Positions 1-8,652 are shown, counted from the first letter of the stretch. The stretch is 10,532 nucleotides of DNA from Crocinitomicaceae bacterium (GCA_013215515.1 JABSPC010000522.1:1-10532), one strand, 5' to 3'. The notes: a model not told the origin generated them from the letters alone. Translations and numbers: made by a program.

Positions 1-2
1 AA

Positions 3-1439
3 CCGTATAATGGCGGTTCATTTTTTCCAGTTACTGAACGCGAATATGACATCGTTCCTGCCATAATAGATTCTACAAAACAATATTACGATATCGCAGT
101 AACGCTTTTCAGAAAACACTTGTTCGAATTGAGTGGGAAAGATTATCATATTGGAATTTCACCCATGCTGAACCTTTCTAAGGGCAAAGATTTTGCAGAC
201 ACAACTGACCGAAAGTTATTTCAGAATACGAGAGGATTTATCGTTGAAGGAGACTTTTTCACGAACTTCTCGTTCATGACCTCATTCTATGAAAATCAGG
301 CTAGGTTTACTCAGTATCAATCCAATATATACAGCGCTTTAGGTGAATTATATCCTTCAGGAAATTATTACCAGACACAAAATGCGGTAATTCCTGGATC
401 AGGAAGAACCAAGGAATTTAAGACGAGTGGATTCGATTACGCTTACGCAATTGGAAATATCGTTTATACTCCGATAAAGCAATTGACACTTTCGACTGGA
501 AACAACCAGCATTTTATTGGCGATGGGCATCGATCGCTTTTGCTTTCTGACAACTCTTACAGTGCTCCTTATTTCATGGTAGATTGGCAAATTTCACCTA
601 AATTTCGCTTTAGCTATATGCGCTCTAGGTTAATGAACCTCATCCGAAAACCAACAACTAGCTCCGTCGAATCATTTTACGAAGCGAAAGGGTATTCTGT
701 AAACTATTTCACCTATCAGCCGAATGATAAGATCAACGTAAGTTTATTTGAAGGGGCTATTTGGAATCGTGGCGACTCTGTTACTAGTCATACTTCTCAT
801 CCAATGTTCTACAATCCAATTCCCGTTCTTTCATCTCTCACATTAATGAGCAAAGGAGAATTGAACTCGATAATCGGAATTAACCTTGGCGTTCAACTAG
901 CTGACAAGCATCGTGCATATGGCCAAATCGCGCTTAACGGATCGAGATTCGACAAATTAGGATTCCAAGTCGGCTATCGAGGCTATAATTTCTTCGGACT
1001 AAAGGATTTCATGATTCAATCGGAATACAACTATGTTCCTCTTGGCTTATATGAAGCTGAAAATAAACGCTTGAGTTATTCGCATTATAACATGTCGCTA
1101 GGTCATTCTCACGGAAATGGTTTTCAAGAAATTTTATTGCGGTCCAATTATGAATTCAAACGATTTTATGCTGAATTAAGCCTCAACTATTACATTTTAG
1201 AAGATTATGAGCCATTGGGCTTACTTCCTGTTACTAAGGCAAGTGTTTGGTACAATCCAGAATCGTTTACAGTTCTTAATACCTCTTTCGAATTGGGATA
1301 CAGAATCAATAGAAAATTGAATTTTACCGTTTTTACTGCTGCCACGATTCGCGGAACGACACGAGCGGATAATGTGAACACCTCCTTTTTGAACTTGGGA
1401 ATTCGCACTGATTTAAACAACCATTATTCAGATTTTTAA
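3..1439 (+). CDS. RemB/Wzi-like outer-membrane beta-barrel protein, 5'-truncated by window edge
   Basis: The reading frame is open from position 3 with no start in view, so the gene begins outside the window. The TTG at 120 is only an internal Leu codon: the 39 codons before it read as the same coherent protein. At least 478 residues are visible. The sequence alternates aromatic and polar residues like a transmembrane beta-barrel. Around visible residues 165-185 it has the motif NQHFIGDGHRSLLLSD, which is typical of the capsule-assembly Wzi / gliding-protein RemB group of Bacteroidota. It ends in Phe, as many BAM-assembled barrels do. The stop overlaps the next gene's start (TAATG), which suggests translational coupling. 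It is a clear paralog of the downstream gene. Known family roles are outer-membrane surface assembly and, for RemB of Flavobacterium johnsoniae, gliding. The exact role here is inferred. Confidence 0.82.
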   Translation, partial: PYNGGSFFPVTEREYDIVPAIIDSTKQYYDIAVTLFRKHLFELSGKDYHIGISPMLNLSKGKDFADTTDRKLFQNTRGFIVEGDFFTNFSFMTSFYENQARFTQYQSNIYSALGELYPSGNYYQTQNAVIPGSGRTKEFKTSGFDYAYAIGNIVYTPIKQLTLSTGNNQHFIGDGHRSLLLSDNSYSAPYFMVDWQISPKFRFSYMRSRLMNLIRKPTTSSVESFYEAKGYSVNYFTYQPNDKINVSLFEGAIWNRGDSVTSHTSHPMFYNPIPVLSSLTLMSKGELNSIIGINLGVQLADKHRAYGQIALNGSRFDKLGFQVGYRGYNFFGLKDFMIQSEYNYVPLGLYEAENKRLSYSHYNMSLGHSHGNGFQEILLRSNYEFKRFYAELSLNYYILEDYEPLGLLPVTKASVWYNPESFTVLNTSFELGYRINRKLNFTVFTAATIRGTTRADNVNTSFLNLGIRTDLNNHYSDF

Positions 1440-2941
1440 TGAAATGCATTATTTACATATCGCTTTTAATTTCATTTGGATCTTTCGGTCAAGGCTTTCA
1501 TAGCGGATTAAATTCCACTCCAAAACAAAGGTTTCTAACCAATGATATTAATCAAAGTATCGGCGGTGTAGGACGAATATTTGAGGAGCTTCCATCCGAC
1601 AAAGTCTTAGACCCCACCATAAAAACGCATACAAGTATTAAGCCCGAAATCCGAATTGTACCAGAGCTTTCACGGTCAAACAGAGACTACCTTCAACTCA
1701 ATGGCATTGTTGATTGGAACTATTTAAAATCAACAACAACGGATTATAAGCAAGGCCAATACAAGTTAGGAGTCGGTGGCGAATTCGAAATGTACAAAAA
1801 AGGAAAATGGTTCTTTCGTTTGGCAGCGGTTCAAGGATTGGCCGAAACGGATTCATTGTACAACCCCAAAACATATTTCCATTTGAAAACAGGAAGTATG
1901 AATCACTACACGGATATTCGAAGTCGAATTAGTTATACGCCCAACCACATATTCAATTTTCAGGCAGGTTTAGATCACAATTTTATTGGAGAAGGATCTC
2001 GATCCATGTTTTTAGATGATTATGGTAAACCGTATCCATTTGCCATGATTCGGGCGCGGTTCTGGAGATTAGAATATTCCATTCTGTATCAATTCATGCG
2101 CGAAGGAGAACGTAAAGATTGGGAGAGTAAGTTTATATCAAGTCATCACATTTCATTTAATGCGGCAAAATGGTTGAATTTTGGGATTTTCGAAACAGTA
2201 GTGTTTCAACCAAAAGACACACTCCTTCATCGGGGATTTGATGCTGAATACCTCAATCCATTGGTTTTTTACAGACCACAAGAGTATTCAATTGGATCAT
2301 CGGATAATGTTCTAATTGGGTTTGAAATGTCGGTCAAATGGAAACAGCACACGGCTTATGCTCAATTTATCCTCGACGAATTTTTCTTAGCTGAAATTAA
2401 AGCACGCAGTGGATGGTGGGCAAATAAATTTGCAGGTCAGATAGGAGTTAAGGGGAGATTTCAAAAAGGAAAACACCAGTTCTTTTACAGAGTAGAATCC
2501 AACTTCTCTCGTCCTTTTACCTATTCTCATATCTCAGATGATCTCAACTATGGAAATCAAGGTACTCCACTAGCGCACGTTTATGGCTCCAATTTCGCAG
2601 AACTTTTGGGCGAACTTAAATGGGAAAACAAAAAGTGGGGCGCCAATTTCTTTACCAATTATTCATTCCACGGCAGCAATAAGGATGGTTTCAATTATGG
2701 AGCAGACATTTACGCCCCATATATAAATCGTCCGTTCGAACTTGGCCATTTTATCGGGAATGGTATCCAGCGTAATTTCTTCAGAGCCCAATTGACCGTC
2801 AACTATTCCATTTTACGCAAAAGACCACTGAAGCTCTTCATTCAAAATTTACTCGTTCACGACGTTCAGAATGATCAGACGAATTACACCGTAGTAATTG
2901 GATTGAGAAGCATGCTCTGGAACGATTACCGCAATTACTAG
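1439..2941 (+). CDS. RemB/Wzi-like outer-membrane beta-barrel protein (second paralog)
   Basis: A complete 500-residue protein. Residues 1-18 form a short Sec signal peptide ending in SFGQ, typical of Bacteroidota exported proteins. The rest is rich in aromatic strands, as in an outer-membrane barrel. Residues 177-194 (GLDHNFIGEGSRSMFLDD) match the FIGDGHRS motif of the upstream gene, and both proteins close with a similar segment (GLRSMLWNDYRNY here, a related LGIRTDLNNHYSDF upstream). The C-terminal Tyr fits a BAM recognition signal. The ATG shares its A with the TAA of the upstream gene, so the two are probably one operon encoding two related barrels. Family knowledge points to Wzi-like surface assembly or RemB-type gliding function. 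Neither can be proved from sequence, and no lectin or enzyme domain is visible. Confidence 0.83.
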   Translation: MKCIIYISLLISFGSFGQGFHSGLNSTPKQRFLTNDINQSIGGVGRIFEELPSDKVLDPTIKTHTSIKPEIRIVPELSRSNRDYLQLNGIVDWNYLKSTTTDYKQGQYKLGVGGEFEMYKKGKWFFRLAAVQGLAETDSLYNPKTYFHLKTGSMNHYTDIRSRISYTPNHIFNFQAGLDHNFIGEGSRSMFLDDYGKPYPFAMIRARFWRLEYSILYQFMREGERKDWESKFISSHHISFNAAKWLNFGIFETVVFQPKDTLLHRGFDAEYLNPLVFYRPQEYSIGSSDNVLIGFEMSVKWKQHTAYAQFILDEFFLAEIKARSGWWANKFAGQIGVKGRFQKGKHQFFYRVESNFSRPFTYSHISDDLNYGNQGTPLAHVYGSNFAELLGELKWENKKWGANFFTNYSFHGSNKDGFNYGADIYAPYINRPFELGHFIGNGIQRNFFRAQLTVNYSILRKRPLKLFIQNLLVHDVQNDQTNYTVVIGLRSMLWNDYRNY

Positions 2942-3030
2942 CGTTTGCTCATCTCTTATCTCTATTTTAAGTAGCTCAATATTATATGAGTAATTTTAAG
3001 GCCGCGTAAACCACTATCTAAAAATCAGTT

Positions 3031-3729
3031 ATGAGAACCTTATTTCTTCTTTCACTCGTGCTATTTGCTTCAGAAAATCTTGAGGCTCAAAAAGGGCCGA
3101 GAGTAGAGATGGCTTCGCTTCATTATGATAGCCAAGAAATAACACAAGCCAAAGAAGATATTGACGTCGCTTTTGAAAAGAAAAAAACAGCCAAACAATC
3201 AAAAGCATGGCTCTTAAAAGGTAAAATTTATTACTCGCTTGCAACCAGCGCATGGACCCCGGCTACGTCAGAAGGAAAGCTTAAATATTTCCAGGAATGC
3301 GTAAATGCATTTGAAATGGCCAAATCAACCGACAATAAAGGGGTTAACGCCAAGGAAATCTGGCAAAATCAAAAAGTAATGAACGCTGTTTTCTTAAATG
3401 AAGGTGTACTGAATTTCAATAGTAGAGATTATACAAATGCCTTATTTTTTTTCGAATTGAGCATTCAAACAGCAAAAAGCCTTGGATTTACCGACACTTT
3501 GGCTTTATACAATAAATCGCTTACCTGTGAAAAGCTATCTCGGTATGATGACGCAATCAAAGGGTACAAGCAATGTGCAGAGATGAATTATTGTGGTGCT
3601 ACGATTTATAAATTCATTCAATATTTATACTTGAAAATGGAACAGCCCAATAAGGCAAAAGCTATTGTGGCGGAAGGTAGAGTACAATACCCAAAAGATT
3701 TTGAACTTTTAAGAACTGAACTGAATTGA
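3031..3729 (+). CDS. Exported TPR protein, N-terminal part (ends at an in-frame TGA)
   Basis: 232 residues starting with a signal peptide (MRTLFLLSLVLFASENLEAQ, cleavage expected after the Gln), so the product should be periplasmic or envelope-associated. The helical body contains TPR-like pairs, for example residues about 115-150 (LNEGVLNFNSRDYTNALFFFELSI), 155-185 (ALYNKSLTCEKLSRYDDAIKGYKQCAE) and a third up to the stop. Such proteins normally run on to about 400 residues with further TPRs. Here the frame ends at TGA 3727-3729, and coding resumes in the very same frame (Thr-Glu-Leu-Asn-Tyr) with the missing repeats. The gene is therefore probably a broken or allelic form of a 385-residue protein. 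Its partner is unknown. It stands 89 bp after the barrel pair and may have its own promoter. Confidence 0.75.
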   Translation: MRTLFLLSLVLFASENLEAQKGPRVEMASLHYDSQEITQAKEDIDVAFEKKKTAKQSKAWLLKGKIYYSLATSAWTPATSEGKLKYFQECVNAFEMAKSTDNKGVNAKEIWQNQKVMNAVFLNEGVLNFNSRDYTNALFFFELSIQTAKSLGFTDTLALYNKSLTCEKLSRYDDAIKGYKQCAEMNYCGATIYKFIQYLYLKMEQPNKAKAIVAEGRVQYPKDFELLRTELN

Positions 3730-3742
3730 ACTGAATTGAATT
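3713..3742 (+). repeat. GAAYT pentanucleotide array, six units
   Basis: Six consecutive 5-bp units read GAACT, GAACT, GAATT, GAACT, GAATT, GAATT. The junction of the third and fourth units creates the TGA that ends the upstream TPR fragment. The last three units repeat the first three with one mismatch, so this looks like a 15-bp tandem duplication. With only the first three units the frame would read Arg-Thr-Glu-Leu-Asn-Tyr-Asn-Leu-Gln straight through. Confidence 0.85.
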
Positions 3743-4191
3743 ACAATTTGCAAGAGGCAAATTTCGAGAGGGCCTTTCAATTAGTTAATGAGTTTATTGA
3801 ACTCGATCCTTCAAACTCTGAGTTGTACTTCTCCAGAGCATCGTTAAAAGAGTCGATGGAAAAGCCTGGGTCCGACGTTATTTCTGATTACGAAAAAGCC
3901 ATTGAACTTAATCCTGAGTACTTCGAAGCTCAATACAGTATTGGCGCATATTATTACAACGTTGCTAATCGTTTATTGAAAGAATCCAACACTACTGATG
4001 ATAACAAAGAGGCAAATGAAATTTCTAAATTGGCAAAAGTAGAGTACAGAAAATCGATGGCGGCATTTGAAAAAACGCTTGAGTTAAAACAGAACAGCCC
4101 CGAAGCTAAGAAAGCTCTTAAAACGATTTATGCTCACTTGGACATGACCGAGAAGTATATGAGCATGAAAGAGAAATTAGCCGATCAATAA
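3736..4191 (+). pseudogene. C-terminal part of the same TPR protein, separated by one stop codon
   Basis: About 151 residues in the same frame as the preceding fragment. It has TPR units with the canonical end AIELNPEYFEAQYSIGAYYY, preceded by LVNEFIELDPSNSELYFSRA. It finishes with the segment LKTIYAHLDMTEKYMSMKEK, which resembles the end of Bacteroidota TPR proteins. No credible independent start exists: the first codon would be TTG inside the GAAYT array with no ribosome binding site, and the first ATG falls in the middle of a TPR. It has no signal peptide of its own, so if expressed alone it would stay in the cytoplasm. The simplest reading is the 3' half of a gene interrupted by a 15-bp tandem expansion. 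A recent event or a sequencing/assembly error is equally possible, because the rest of the frame is intact. Its last 7 bp overlap the stop end of the convergent gene. Confidence 0.7.
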
Positions 4192-6734
4192 TCCCAGATC
4201 TTTCTGAACGAGTCATAGAAATTTACCCCTATTTTCCACCGTATTGTTGCTTTTTCGAAGTTATTGTCTGATGCCACAGCATATATTCCAATTTTGAATA
4301 GTTGCTTCTTTATTCTTAGTTTTCGCTCCAAGCCTACATAGAATTCTACTTGATTGAAGTTCGATTCAGGAATCATTAACAATCCACCTCCGATCGTTTC
4401 TTCAAGACCTAGTTTGTTCAATCCCCAGATCTTATCCAAAAAGAATCCGTTGAAATGGTGAATGAAATTTGCCTGTAAATATTGATTTGAAGTATTCAAC
4501 GAAGTGTCAAGCATTTGCATTGATTTCGTTGGGTCTGAGAAGAAAAACGAATCTGAAGTTCTGAAATACTTGTTTTCAATTGGTCGGAGATTACTCTTTC
4601 TTAAAAAGGCCCCCGCCACTACTTCGATTTCAGAATTCCCTAAGGAGTTGAAGCTAATACGATCACTCATTCCAATCTGTAAAAAATCAAAGTCGGATTG
4701 GCTGTCAAAAATATTTGGAATTCCTTTTCTGTACTTCAATTTCAACAACGGCCATTTAGCCCCAGTCACGATTTTCTTTTTCCCACGCATTATGTATTTC
4801 TGTCTGATTCTATATGAGAACTCCCCCTCTACCAAGAAAATCGAATAATCATCAAATGCGACAGGTTCCTGGAAAGTACCAAATACACTTACCCAATCAG
4901 GATACTCAATGTTTTCAATTGCCTGTCGTTTAGAATACTCCAAACTCGTTCTAAAATACAATCCGTTAACGATCTCAAATTGGTGATTAATCTTCACCTT
5001 TTGGTTTCTCACCCTGTTTGAAGGAGCCAATGTACCTTGAACGCTTTCGTAACCATTAATGAAATCGTATGTATCTCCAAAACTCAAAGAAGCATGCGCA
5101 AATCGTTTCGGGTTATAGGTGTATCCAACCCTAAGTCTTCCCTTCAAATCCATGTTATTGAATCCTAAATCTACCTCTGGCGAAATATCAATTGCATGGC
5201 CATTTTTGAATTCCTTTTCATAGCTCATAGCAAGCTTGTGGCGGTATCCACCAACACCAAATGGCACTACTTGTTCGAGTAAAGGTGAAAACCAAATCTC
5301 TTGCTTTTTGAAGGTGTTTCTGAATCCTACACCGTTAAAAAGAAAGTCCCAAACATTCAAGGTGTTGTAAATGCTGTCCTGTTGAGCAAGATATTCTTCG
5401 CTTTCGAGGTGATTCATTATACTGTCTTGTATTCTAATAAATTCTATCTCTTCTTGCTCCAAATAAAAGGGCCGAACTCCTTCCCAATAGTCCGCTTCTC
5501 GATTGAACGCTTCTTCTTGATACACTTGTGTTTCCAACCAGAATCTTTTTCCGTTATCGTCGTAATCGAATTTATAATTGTCATGAGACACGCGTGAATT
5601 CCCATGAATATAGAACTTACCGTCTTTGAAATTTCGCTCTTGAATCAGATATACAAATTCGCGTTTGACTGGAACGAGGTGTCTATCAACTCTTTCATAA
5701 TTGCAAATAATCCGTAGCTCTTTGAAATAGTCCATTGCGCCTTTATTCACAGCCAACTCGTATCCTTTTGGCTCAAATGAAACGGAACGGATATATAGCG
5801 TACCTGTGAATAATGCTTCCTCTGCAAAAATTGGATCTACACGAATTTCGTAGATCATTTGGTCTCCTTCCATGAAAGATCCTTCCAAGTAGAAATTATA
5901 ATATACAAACGCATTATACGATAACGGTGAGATAATTGGACGTTGTGAAATCGACGGAGCATCAATAAAATTTTTGAAAATATTAATGTCCGCATCCTGA
6001 ATTCCATTAACAAAAATGTACGGATTTCCTTCAACACTTGCTCCTGCTTCTCCCAGTTCATCATCACTAAAACTTACGCTTACACTTGACGAGTTTTTGA
6101 CTTTTTCCGTATAATCTATAAACCCAGTTATTATATCCTTATAGCGGTTTTTCGAATGAAAATAAGATGTTCCATTCCATTCAGTGATGTTCATTTTTGA
6201 CATACTAAGTGCTGTAGAATCCAACAATGAATCGACTCTCACCTGAGTTCTTTTATCCAAAGTCGTGAAGCAATACGTTTCACATTCATACCTGCTCGCC
6301 GATTCCAAAAAGCTCTTTCTATGGTCGATCACTTGCTTCATGATGTTCTTGCCTTTCTTCCGTTTATTGAGGGATGTTACCTTAACTTCTTCGATGTCTT
6401 GAATACTGCTTTTGAGAACCACGTTGAATCTGAAAACATCTTCATTTACAGTGATAATTGTATCCATCGGCAAATAGCCAATTTGAGAAATTCGAATTTC
6501 ATGAGCGCCGTGCTTCTGCACTTCAAGTTGGTATTCTCCTTTACCATTTGCGATGGTACCGAAACTTGTGTTCTTAAGCCAAACCTTAGAAAATGGCAGT
6601 GAATTTCCTTGTTCGTCTGATATAGTTCCCTTTAAAACTTGCCCGTATGATACTGAGCTGATCGCCAATAGGAATAAAAGTAGAGTTGTTGTTTTCAAAA
6701 TGTACGTTAGTTTTGAATAAGACTCATGAGTCAT
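4185..6734 (-). CDS. DUF5686 / CarboxypepD_reg-like domain outer-membrane protein
   Basis: 849 residues. A signal peptide covers about residues 1-32 (basic Lys, then hydrophobic TTTLLLFLLAISSVSYGQ). Residues about 33-110 form a carboxypeptidase regulatory-like beta-sandwich (VLKGTISDEQGNSLPFSKVWL, GTIANGKGEYQLEV, ISQIGYLPMDT), the fold seen at the N-terminus of many SusC/TonB-linked and DUF5686 proteins. The long remainder, starting with the basic linker NKRKKGKNIMKQVIDHRKSF, is the DUF5686 region. It is rich in aromatic and Gly-polar strands towards the C-terminus and ends in Tyr, consistent with an outer-membrane barrel. No plug or TonB box was recognised. It is a single gene, divergent from the CotH-like gene and convergent with the TPR gene (7-bp tail overlap). 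The ATG at 6734 directly precedes the signal peptide. The molecular function of this family is not established. Confidence 0.88.
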   Translation of the reverse strand: MTHESYSKLTYILKTTTLLLFLLAISSVSYGQVLKGTISDEQGNSLPFSKVWLKNTSFGTIANGKGEYQLEVQKHGAHEIRISQIGYLPMDTIITVNEDVFRFNVVLKSSIQDIEEVKVTSLNKRKKGKNIMKQVIDHRKSFLESASRYECETYCFTTLDKRTQVRVDSLLDSTALSMSKMNITEWNGTSYFHSKNRYKDIITGFIDYTEKVKNSSSVSVSFSDDELGEAGASVEGNPYIFVNGIQDADINIFKNFIDAPSISQRPIISPLSYNAFVYYNFYLEGSFMEGDQMIYEIRVDPIFAEEALFTGTLYIRSVSFEPKGYELAVNKGAMDYFKELRIICNYERVDRHLVPVKREFVYLIQERNFKDGKFYIHGNSRVSHDNYKFDYDDNGKRFWLETQVYQEEAFNREADYWEGVRPFYLEQEEIEFIRIQDSIMNHLESEEYLAQQDSIYNTLNVWDFLFNGVGFRNTFKKQEIWFSPLLEQVVPFGVGGYRHKLAMSYEKEFKNGHAIDISPEVDLGFNNMDLKGRLRVGYTYNPKRFAHASLSFGDTYDFINGYESVQGTLAPSNRVRNQKVKINHQFEIVNGLYFRTSLEYSKRQAIENIEYPDWVSVFGTFQEPVAFDDYSIFLVEGEFSYRIRQKYIMRGKKKIVTGAKWPLLKLKYRKGIPNIFDSQSDFDFLQIGMSDRISFNSLGNSEIEVVAGAFLRKSNLRPIENKYFRTSDSFFFSDPTKSMQMLDTSLNTSNQYLQANFIHHFNGFFLDKIWGLNKLGLEETIGGGLLMIPESNFNQVEFYVGLERKLRIKKQLFKIGIYAVASDNNFEKATIRWKIGVNFYDSFRKIWDY

Positions 6735-6796
6735 TGAAAAGTTACAACTTGTACTTTAATTAACACCCATTGTGACTTGAAATGGGATAAGTGGCG

Positions 6797-6829
6797 TTGA
6801 ATAGACTTAACTGGATCGAATTATATTTC
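6797..6829 (+). promoter_or_regulatory. Candidate Bacteroidota-type promoter for the CotH-like gene
   Basis: TATATTTC at 6822-6829 matches the Bacteroidota -7 consensus TAnnTTTG in seven of eight positions. A TTG at 6797-6799 stands 22 bp upstream, within the spacing known for Flavobacterium. This would start transcription near 6836 and give a leader of roughly 95 nt. It is a motif match only. Confidence 0.35.
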
Positions 6830-6870
6830 GAAAATTGTCTTAACTTCTTATTTTCTAATATAAAAATGAA

Positions 6871-6879
6871 AAAGGAGGT
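6871..6879 (+). promoter_or_regulatory. Perfect Shine-Dalgarno-like AAAGGAGGT in leader, not next to the annotated start
   Basis: AAAGGAGGT is fully complementary to the usual 3' end of 16S rRNA, which is rare in a phylum that seldom uses such sites. It lies 51 bp before the ATG at 6931, too far to serve it. It falls inside a 15-codon ORF (ATG 6866-6868 to TGA 6911-6913, MKKEVVYFKLCLFLY). A GTG (6881-6883) follows too closely to be a good start. It could be a leader-control element or chance. Confidence 0.25.
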
Positions 6880-6930
6880 AGTGTATTTTAAATTGTGCTT
6901 GTTTCTCTATTGAACTAATAAATTAATAAC

Positions 6931-8562
6931 ATGAATAAAACCATTAAATTATGGCAATGCTTCGCTATGACTGTTTCCTCCTTCTTTATTTTGGGAGACG
7001 TTTCGGCACAGTTAACTTCTAGTGAATTACCAATTGTAATTATCAGCACTGGAGCTTCTACTTTCTCAGACGCAACAATACCAGATGAGCCGAAAATCAA
7101 TGCAACAATGTCGATTATCGATAATGGACCCGGTGTAATGAACAACCTAACTGATACTCCAACTGGGTTTGTTGGTAACATTGGAATCGAAACACGCGGA
7201 AATTCAACGCAGGGATTTTCGAAGAAGACATATTCGCTTGAAACAAAGAGCTTATTCTTCGTAGATTCTTCGGTGGCAATACTTGGAATGGGAGCGGACG
7301 AAGATTGGATTTTACACTCTATGGTAATTGACAAAACTCAATTGCGAATTCCAATGACGTTTGATCTTGCAAGAGCAATGGGGCATTACGCTTCGAACTG
7401 GCGTTATGTGGAATTAGTTGTAGATAACGACTACCGTGGATTGTATTTAATGTGCGAAAAATTAAAGCGTGATGACGACCGCGTTGATATTGCAAATTTG
7501 GCCTTTACAGATATCGCCGGAGACCAATTAACGGGTGGTTACATTCTTAGAATGGATTGGCTGGATGATCCTCAAGGATTCGAGTCGAACTATTATTCTT
7601 TGAGTGGAGACCCGATGTTCTTCCAATATTATTATCCAAAAGCTATAAACATTCACCCTGCTCAAGAAGCGTATATCGCGGGATATATGTCGTCGTTTGA
7701 AGATGCGTTATACGGTACGGACTTTACGAATTCGCAAGGCATACATTATTCTCAATATGCCGACATAACCACATTCGTAGATTTCTTAATCACCAATGAA
7801 ATCTCAAAAAATTCAGATGGATATAAATTGAGTTCATACGTTCATAAAAACCGCCAAAGTATGGGCGGACATCTAAAGGCTGGTCCTATTTGGGATTTTG
7901 ATCAGACATATGGAATGTCCACAGTGTGCAGTTGCGATGACTACTTGGGTTGGACATACATGCAGAACCAACCTGAATGTGAAGATTTTGAATCAATGCC
8001 AATGTGGTGGTCGACAATGATGACGGATACGATTTTCACAAACCACTTGGCGTGTAGATGGAATGAATTAAGAACTGGACCGCTTCATTTGGATTCAATA
8101 TTCAATTGGATTGATACATACAATAACGATTTATCGAATGCTACAACTCGAAACTTTCAAAAATGGACAGGTTTCATTGGTCAACAAATATGGGCAGAAC
8201 CAAACCCGATTCCAGCAACTTACGCAGATGAAATCATAGCGATGAAAGATTGGATTACAAACCGATTTGCGTGGTTAGATGCAAACATCACCGGTAATTG
8301 CCAATTCGACGTTGCGGTAATTGAAAACATTGATGAAATCCATGTAAAAGCATTTCCAAATCCCTCTTCGACAATTTTGAACATTGAGGCGCCAGTGAAC
8401 AGCAAAATTGCGCTGTATGATTTGTCAGGTAAAATCTTACTCAATGATCAAATGACTTCGAGTATTAAGCAACTGGATGTTACGCAATTCACGCAAGGGG
8501 TATACATTCTTTCCGTGACGAGCAACAATTACAGGGTGCAACGAAAAGTTGTTATCAATTGA
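6931..8562 (+). CDS. Secreted CotH-like kinase-domain protein with T9SS C-terminal sorting domain
   Basis: 543 residues. The signal peptide is about residues 1-27 (ending VSAQ). The CotH-like region spans about 75-455, with family landmarks in order: ETRGNSTQGFSKKTYSLE (87-104), DEDWILHS and TQLRIPMTFDLARAMG (124-151), DNDYRGLYLMCEKLKRDDDR (165-184), GGYILRMD (202-209), FLITNEISKNSDGYK (285-299) and GPIWDFDQTYG (318-328). The last holds the Asp pair that in CotH kinases binds metal. From about 470 on there is a type A Por_Secre_tail: FPNPSS (475-480), ALYDLSGK (494-501), LDVTQFTQGVYILSV (515-529) and KVVIN at the very end. It is therefore expected to pass Sec, then the type IX system, and be anchored at or released from the cell surface. 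Spore CotH phosphorylates coat proteins with ATP; the target and phosphate donor of an extracellular version are unknown. Five Cys lie between about 333 and 457. Confidence 0.9.
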   Translation: MNKTIKLWQCFAMTVSSFFILGDVSAQLTSSELPIVIISTGASTFSDATIPDEPKINATMSIIDNGPGVMNNLTDTPTGFVGNIGIETRGNSTQGFSKKTYSLETKSLFFVDSSVAILGMGADEDWILHSMVIDKTQLRIPMTFDLARAMGHYASNWRYVELVVDNDYRGLYLMCEKLKRDDDRVDIANLAFTDIAGDQLTGGYILRMDWLDDPQGFESNYYSLSGDPMFFQYYYPKAINIHPAQEAYIAGYMSSFEDALYGTDFTNSQGIHYSQYADITTFVDFLITNEISKNSDGYKLSSYVHKNRQSMGGHLKAGPIWDFDQTYGMSTVCSCDDYLGWTYMQNQPECEDFESMPMWWSTMMTDTIFTNHLACRWNELRTGPLHLDSIFNWIDTYNNDLSNATTRNFQKWTGFIGQQIWAEPNPIPATYADEIIAMKDWITNRFAWLDANITGNCQFDVAVIENIDEIHVKAFPNPSSTILNIEAPVNSKIALYDLSGKILLNDQMTSSIKQLDVTQFTQGVYILSVTSNNYRVQRKVVIN

Positions 8563-8577
8563 GATTATATTGAATGA

Positions 8578-8618
8578 AACACGGGTACTTTGGCTGGTTT
8601 GGACAAAGCACCCGTGTT
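8578..8618. terminator. Bidirectional terminator-like hairpin between convergent genes
   Basis: AACACGGGT, one mismatched A, CTTTG pairs with CAAAG, C, ACCCGTGTT around an 11-nt loop (8593-8603), giving 14 paired bases. It starts 15 bp after the CotH-like stop and faces the convergent SSB gene. No long T-run follows on the + strand, and only a short TTTCATT follows on the other, so termination strength is uncertain. Confidence 0.65.
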
Positions 8619-8652
8619 CAACATGTGTAGAGTGTGGTAGGTTAGGTTGAAA

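Noticed and set aside
120..1439. TTG at 120 as the start of the first barrel gene
   Set aside because: The frame is open and protein-like back to position 3, and no signal peptide follows the TTG; the true start lies before the window.
2942..3030. Promoter before the TPR gene (TAATTTTA at 2991)
   Set aside because: It resembles TAnnTTTG but no TTG stands at the right distance; too weak to list as a feature.
5301..5597. Plus-strand ORFs inside the DUF5686 gene (also 4504-4848 and 6321-6602)
   Set aside because: Antisense shadows without recognisable domains; the minus-strand protein is continuous.
6915..7334. Minus-strand 139-codon ORF opposite the CotH-like gene
   Set aside because: It is a shadow of a strongly supported gene with signal peptide and conserved domains.
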